A DNA stretch of 64,000 bases from JAFGNB01 sp050304135. Its GTDB lineage: Bacteria > Fibrobacterota > Chitinivibrionia > Chitinivibrionales > Chitinispirillaceae. The notes below the pieces were generated by a model. It saw nothing but the letters and a program-made list of their open reading frames with translations. It was not told the DNA's origin and ran no database searches. This document shows positions 60,157-64,000 of this stretch, in pieces (within the stretch, counting starts at the first letter, position 1; every line of letters starts with the position of its first letter). A program made the translations under genes and the position numbers. The stretch covers positions 7,960-71,959 of the forward strand of contig JBNLDC010000023.1 of the NCBI GenBank assembly GCA_050304135.1. The letters are read 5' to 3'.

Positions 60157-60945
60157 ATGTTCTATTCAATAATAACAATTACGTATAATTGTAGAGATCT
60201 GATAAAAAATACTGTAGAAAGTGTCCATGAGCAGACCTGTCAAGATTATGAGCTGCTGATTATTGATGGTTTGTCAGTGGATGGAACAATTGATGTAGTG
60301 AATTCCTTAAAAGGTAAAAATGATCTGATTTTTTCAGAAAAAGATGAAGGAATAGCAGATGCCTTTAATAAAGGTCTAAAAAAATCCACAGGTGAATGGA
60401 TTATTTTTTTAAATGCAGGTGATTCCTTGGCTGGAAAAACAACTCTGGAAAGTTGTCGAGAAAAACTTGAAAAATGTTCCAATGATGTAATGGCGGGAAA
60501 ATATTGCCTTGTCGATCAAAAAGGAAATAAATATGTAAAATCAAGCAACCCAGATGCATTATTGCAATTCAGGCGACCGATAAATCCGATATGCCATCAA
60601 GCAGTATTTGTAAGAAGAAAAGTTCATGAATTATTTGAATTTGATTCAAGATTGCACTACACTATGGATTTTGACCTGTGGTTACGAATGAAAAAAAAGA
60701 GGATACCATTTGGATGCCTCCCGATTGTTGTTGCAGAATATTCAATAGGCGGACGAACATCAAATCCATTATATGCTGTTGATTCGTATGTGGAACATTG
60801 GAATGTACTTCGTGTGAATGGTGGAAATGTGTCGTTAGGGAGATTTTTAATTGGAATTGCAACTTTAAAAATTAAACTGATATTTCGAAAAGGAACTGGT
60901 AACCGGTTTTATGAATATGTTAAGACAGTATTGAAAGTATTCTAA
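60157..60945 (+). CDS. Glycosyltransferase family 2 (WcaA-like)
   Basis: A 262-residue GT-A enzyme: SIITITYNCRDLIKNTVESVHEQTCQDYELLIIDGLSVDGT, ISE..DEGIADAFNKGLKKSTGEWIIFLNAGDSL (DAFNKG and NAGD are the colanic-acid WcaE/WcaA-type motifs). The C-terminal tail is basic. It is followed 6 bp on by a GT4 gene. The order suggests it adds a middle sugar of the repeat unit, but this is inference. Confidence 0.88.
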   Translation: MFYSIITITYNCRDLIKNTVESVHEQTCQDYELLIIDGLSVDGTIDVVNSLKGKNDLIFSEKDEGIADAFNKGLKKSTGEWIIFLNAGDSLAGKTTLESCREKLEKCSNDVMAGKYCLVDQKGNKYVKSSNPDALLQFRRPINPICHQAVFVRRKVHELFEFDSRLHYTMDFDLWLRMKKKRIPFGCLPIVVAEYSIGGRTSNPLYAVDSYVEHWNVLRVNGGNVSLGRFLIGIATLKIKLIFRKGTGNRFYEYVKTVLKVF

Positions 60946-60951
60946 ATAAAA

Positions 60952-62148
60952 ATGCGTATTTTATTCATTTCAAATTTATACCATCCTGAAATAATTGGTG
61001 GAGCAGAAATTCATTGTCAGATGATCGCAGAACGTCTGGTAGAAAATGCACATGATGTTTATGTACTTACCACGGGAAAACCGAGTGGAAAAAAAAGAAA
61101 AACTGACGAAATAAATGGTGTAAAAATACTAATCAATCCAGAGCGGAATATTTATTGGAACAAGGATGCAAAAAAACAAAAACCAATTTTTAAAATGATT
61201 TGGCATCTTATTGATATATATAATCCGATTTCTATGATAGATATTTTTTACTACCTTAAAAAAATTAAACCTGATATTATTTGTACTTTCAATGTTGCGG
61301 GGTTTTCATGTTCGGTATGGTCTGCCTGTTACATGAAACATTTACCTATTGTTCATGTTGTTAATGATTTTTATCTGATTTGTTATAAATCTGAACTTTA
61401 TAAAAATAGAAAAATCTGTACAAAGCAATGTATTGCATGTAGAGGCGTTACAAAAGTTCGTCGGAGCGTGTCAAAAAAATTAACTATGGTAGTCAGTGTA
61501 AGTCAAACTTTGCTTGATGTGCATATTCAAAATAGATGTTTTGGTGGTAATGTACAATACAAGATTGCTCCAAATCTGATTGAAAATAGGACGACGACAG
61601 TTATACCTAAATATGAAGTTCCTGTTTTCGGTTATATCGGCAGGCTTGATTATAAAAAGGGTATAGAAACTTTATTGGAAGCAATGAAGAATAGCGAGTA
61701 TTCGCTGTTAGTATATGGAACAGGGGAATCGAACTATAGAACATACTTAGAAAAAAAATATAGTGAAGTTAATATAGATTTCAAAGGGTTCTCGGACCAT
61801 AAAACAATATTTGAATCGATTTCAGTGCTTGTGATACCTTCGCTCTGGCAGGAGCCGTTCGGGCGCGGTGTAATTGAGGCAAATGCTTATGGTATTCCAG
61901 TAATAGCTTCGCGAATCGGGGGATTAGAGGAAAATGTAAAGGATGGAGAAAATGGATATCTTTTTACACCGGGAGATTGTGAAGATTTAAAAATAAAAAT
62001 GCATATTATGGCCTCAACTATAAAGGATTTTGAAAAAAGACGAAGTTTTCTGGTAGAATCAACGTTAAAAAAATATAGTGATGATGCTTTTAATACTTAT
62101 CTGAAGATTTTTGAAAAAATCTATACAGGTAACTATTATAATGACTGA
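60952..62148 (+). CDS. Glycosyltransferase family 4
   Basis: A 398-residue GT-B enzyme beginning ILFISNLYHPEIIGGAEIHCQMIAERL, the standard GGAE opening. A Cys-rich insertion at about residues 150-170 (CYKSELYKNRKICTKQCIACRG) is typical of a subgroup and may bind metal. The donor side has FGYIGRLDYKKGIETLLEAM and PSLWQEPFGRGVIEANAYGIPVIASRIGG. It lies just before the polymerase-like gene. Confidence 0.9.
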   Translation: MRILFISNLYHPEIIGGAEIHCQMIAERLVENAHDVYVLTTGKPSGKKRKTDEINGVKILINPERNIYWNKDAKKQKPIFKMIWHLIDIYNPISMIDIFYYLKKIKPDIICTFNVAGFSCSVWSACYMKHLPIVHVVNDFYLICYKSELYKNRKICTKQCIACRGVTKVRRSVSKKLTMVVSVSQTLLDVHIQNRCFGGNVQYKIAPNLIENRTTTVIPKYEVPVFGYIGRLDYKKGIETLLEAMKNSEYSLLVYGTGESNYRTYLEKKYSEVNIDFKGFSDHKTIFESISVLVIPSLWQEPFGRGVIEANAYGIPVIASRIGGLEENVKDGENGYLFTPGDCEDLKIKMHIMASTIKDFEKRRSFLVESTLKKYSDDAFNTYLKIFEKIYTGNYYND

Positions 62149-62299
62149 AAACTATTAACCGATTAATTAGTTGAATACTATACGGACGACTGATATTTAG
62201 TCGATATTAATATGGTTGTTAACAGAAAAAAGAACATGGATAGATATATTTACAAGGTAATTAAATCGATAAAAACGATAGTTGATTGGCAGAAATGCA

Positions 62300-63580
62300 A
62301 TGCTTGTGTTTTCAATAAAAAAAATTAGAATAAGTAAAGAAATAGTAGAATTGTTATATTCAACAATTCTTTTTTTCACAGTATTTGATGGAGTGCGGGA
62401 TCATTTTCAATATTCAAAATATCTCTCAGTTATTAGAGATTGCAGCATTTTTCTGTTGGCGTTTATTGTTGTACTAAAGTTCAAATGGCATTTCAATATA
62501 TTTCATGTAGATTCAATTGGAATGGTGTTGTTTGTCTGCGCAGTAATTGCATTGCCAATAAATATTATTTTAACACCGGAAGTGGTATCCTATCATAAAA
62601 ATTTAGTACGCACTTATTATCCTTTTTTTGACTTTGTACTTTTAGGAAGATTCGCGAACCTGTTTATATTGATATATTTATATTCGAATTACCAGAAGCT
62701 TACTGGTAACGGATATGAAAAATTATTCAGAAAATTGCTCATTTTATCAGTTGGATATGTGGTATGGGGTGTCATAACGTATCTCATTCATGTGCCGCTA
62801 TTCGCCTTCAGGCCATGGTGGGGAAGAATCAGCATCGGCTATCCGACAATGGATGCGCAAGTTTTATGTTATGCAATTTTAGCAGTATTATTTATTGTTA
62901 AAATGAATTCATTTAAAACATTCAGTTTTCTTATGGTAATTATAATCGGTATTGTCATGCAGTCAACCGCAACAGGAATTATTACATTGAGTTTTGTAAC
63001 GGTGTTTACAATACTTTACAGAAAACGGATTTCCTGTAATAGAAAAATGTTATCCCTGTATCTGCTTTTAGGTGCAGGATGCATAATCGCATTATTCATA
63101 TATCTAATGGCTCGATATGGCGAATTATTCAGAGAGTTTCAATATCTAATTGGCTATAAACTACAGGAAGCATTTGGTTTGGTTGGAGCAGATGAGTCTA
63201 AAAGTATCATGGCACGTCAAAAACAGATACATGACATTATGCAGGTATATAACAATCCATTTCATTTGATATTCGGTGCAGGATCTGTACTTGGATACCT
63301 GGTCGAAAATCAATATGTTCACATGATAAGGTCTTTTGGATATTTCGGCCTGGTGGTGTTTATACTATGGGGTAGTTATCTGTTTGTATTTGGAATTGTA
63401 AAAAATAAGGGGCTAGGATATCTGATGATTGCTAATGTCGTGATATTTTATTTAACGTCTTATTCCTTGATTACAACATACTTAACTCCCATAGAGAGTT
63501 GTTTCGCCCTTTTTTATGCCTTTGGACGAGGGGACAGACAGATCCGATACTCTCCCGATGAGTGCCTTGAGAAGTGCTGA
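62300..63580 (+). CDS. wzy: Wzy-like O-antigen polymerase
   Basis: A 426-residue membrane protein with about 10-11 TM segments and a loop in the second half carrying MARQKQIHDIMQVYNNPFHLIFGAGSVLG, the pattern of Wzy/WaaL proteins (basic residues before NPxxLIFGAG). It would join repeat units made by the upstream genes and flipped by the Wzx at 55133. Wzy proteins are poorly conserved, so this rests on topology and place. I use the ATG at 62300; an in-frame TTG six codons earlier is possible. Very AT-rich. Confidence 0.75.
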   Translation: MLVFSIKKIRISKEIVELLYSTILFFTVFDGVRDHFQYSKYLSVIRDCSIFLLAFIVVLKFKWHFNIFHVDSIGMVLFVCAVIALPINIILTPEVVSYHKNLVRTYYPFFDFVLLGRFANLFILIYLYSNYQKLTGNGYEKLFRKLLILSVGYVVWGVITYLIHVPLFAFRPWWGRISIGYPTMDAQVLCYAILAVLFIVKMNSFKTFSFLMVIIIGIVMQSTATGIITLSFVTVFTILYRKRISCNRKMLSLYLLLGAGCIIALFIYLMARYGELFREFQYLIGYKLQEAFGLVGADESKSIMARQKQIHDIMQVYNNPFHLIFGAGSVLGYLVENQYVHMIRSFGYFGLVVFILWGSYLFVFGIVKNKGLGYLMIANVVIFYLTSYSLITTYLTPIESCFALFYAFGRGDRQIRYSPDECLEKC

Positions 63581-64000
63581 TTCATTATTAAGGAAAGTAA
63601 TTCTGGTAGTAATCTGTAGGCAATGAAGATAAATGTCGTAGTGGGTTGCTAGGGGATGATGTCACAACAGAAATAGAAAATCATTATCGGAAATATCTGG
63701 AAATAAATGTGTTGTAGGAGAAATAGTACGAGTAATTATTCAAAATGATAACAGCATGTGGACCAGGGGCAATGTTTGTTACAACTGTAGAGAAACTGGG
63801 GTGAGAACTGTTACTGTTTGACCCCTAAGCAGTTGCTATTACCCGAATGGTAATTTATAATAACTGTAGTTTAGCACATATTTTCACGGTTGCTCACTCT
63901 TACGAGTAAACAATTCCTTTTAAAAATTCGTGATTTCAACTTTTATCTGCGCCAGTATTGCCGTATTTTCCTACGCAGCGATACTGAAAAGCTCCTGTAA
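63581..64000. other. 420-bp stretch without a recognisable gene
   Basis: All frames carry stops at short intervals and no RNA gene, terminator or repeat element stands out. GC rises towards the right edge. A gene starting beyond the window could have its upstream region here. Confidence 0.5.

Noticed and set aside
63581..64000. Transposase remnant at the right edge
   Set aside because: Short peptide stretches on the minus strand looked vaguely like one, but stops are frequent and no motif such as DDE spacing can be seen.

Overview
The window is a bacterial chromosome segment of moderate GC, dominated by cell-surface polysaccharide genes. Two surface-protein sorting styles coexist: a PEP-CTERM protein with its exosortase, and a very large secreted protein that ends in a Bacteroidetes/Fibrobacterota-like C-terminal sorting domain. 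That pairing, plus a free-standing LigA and a type I DAHP synthase, fits a Gram-negative of the FCB group (a Fibrobacterota/Chitinispirillia-like lineage is my best guess). The assignment is an inference from domain content only. I see no tRNA, rRNA, CRISPR array or intact transposase.

Layout. 1-7.1 kb: end of a membrane glycosyltransferase, a small secreted/anchored protein and a 1619-residue surface protein. 7.2-23.6 kb (minus strand): one polysaccharide block of GT4 enzymes, Wzx flippase, two acyltransferase-3 proteins, an O-antigen ligase/polymerase, a GNAT protein, a pyruvyltransferase-like protein and a hexapeptide acetyltransferase. It also carries a group headed by an AsnB-type amidotransferase with an AMP-forming acyl ligase, an orphan PrmC-like methylase, an acyl carrier protein and a NadE-like enzyme. 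23.9-37 kb (mostly minus): SGNH-like protein, YdcF, DegT aminotransferase, exosortase-EpsI fusion, FemAB-like protein, PrsR-type sigma-54 activator, an AlbA/Schlafen-type regulator, Wzz/BY-kinase and Wza-like export protein. Four successive gene junctions here hold members of a composite palindromic repeat family. 37.3 kb (plus): the PEP-CTERM protein, behind a sigma-54-like promoter and a 12-bp inverted repeat.

38-41 kb is a scarred housekeeping patch: REP-like hairpins, a decayed citrate synthase 3' fragment, DAHP synthase, a methyltransferase, and two inverted copies of a small palindromic MITE-like element (a third, diverged copy lies at 2 kb). 41.1-43.7 kb: a lipoprotein and LigA, the latter translationally coupled to a DegT aminotransferase. 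45-63.6 kb (plus): a second glycan locus opened by a MarR-type EPS regulator with a candidate operator. It continues with Wzz and a nonulosonate-like sugar module (PseB-like, RmlD-like, NeuB-like, aldo/keto reductase, SpsF-like, class III aminotransferase), then glycosyltransferases, Wzx and a Wzy-like polymerase. This locus becomes visibly AT-richer from about 54 kb.

Working model (inference): the minus-strand block makes an exopolysaccharide and the machinery that sorts the PEP-CTERM protein, with PrsR and sigma-54 controlling at least the PEP-CTERM gene. The plus-strand block makes a separate acidic-sugar glycan of the Wzx/Wzy type under MarR-type control.
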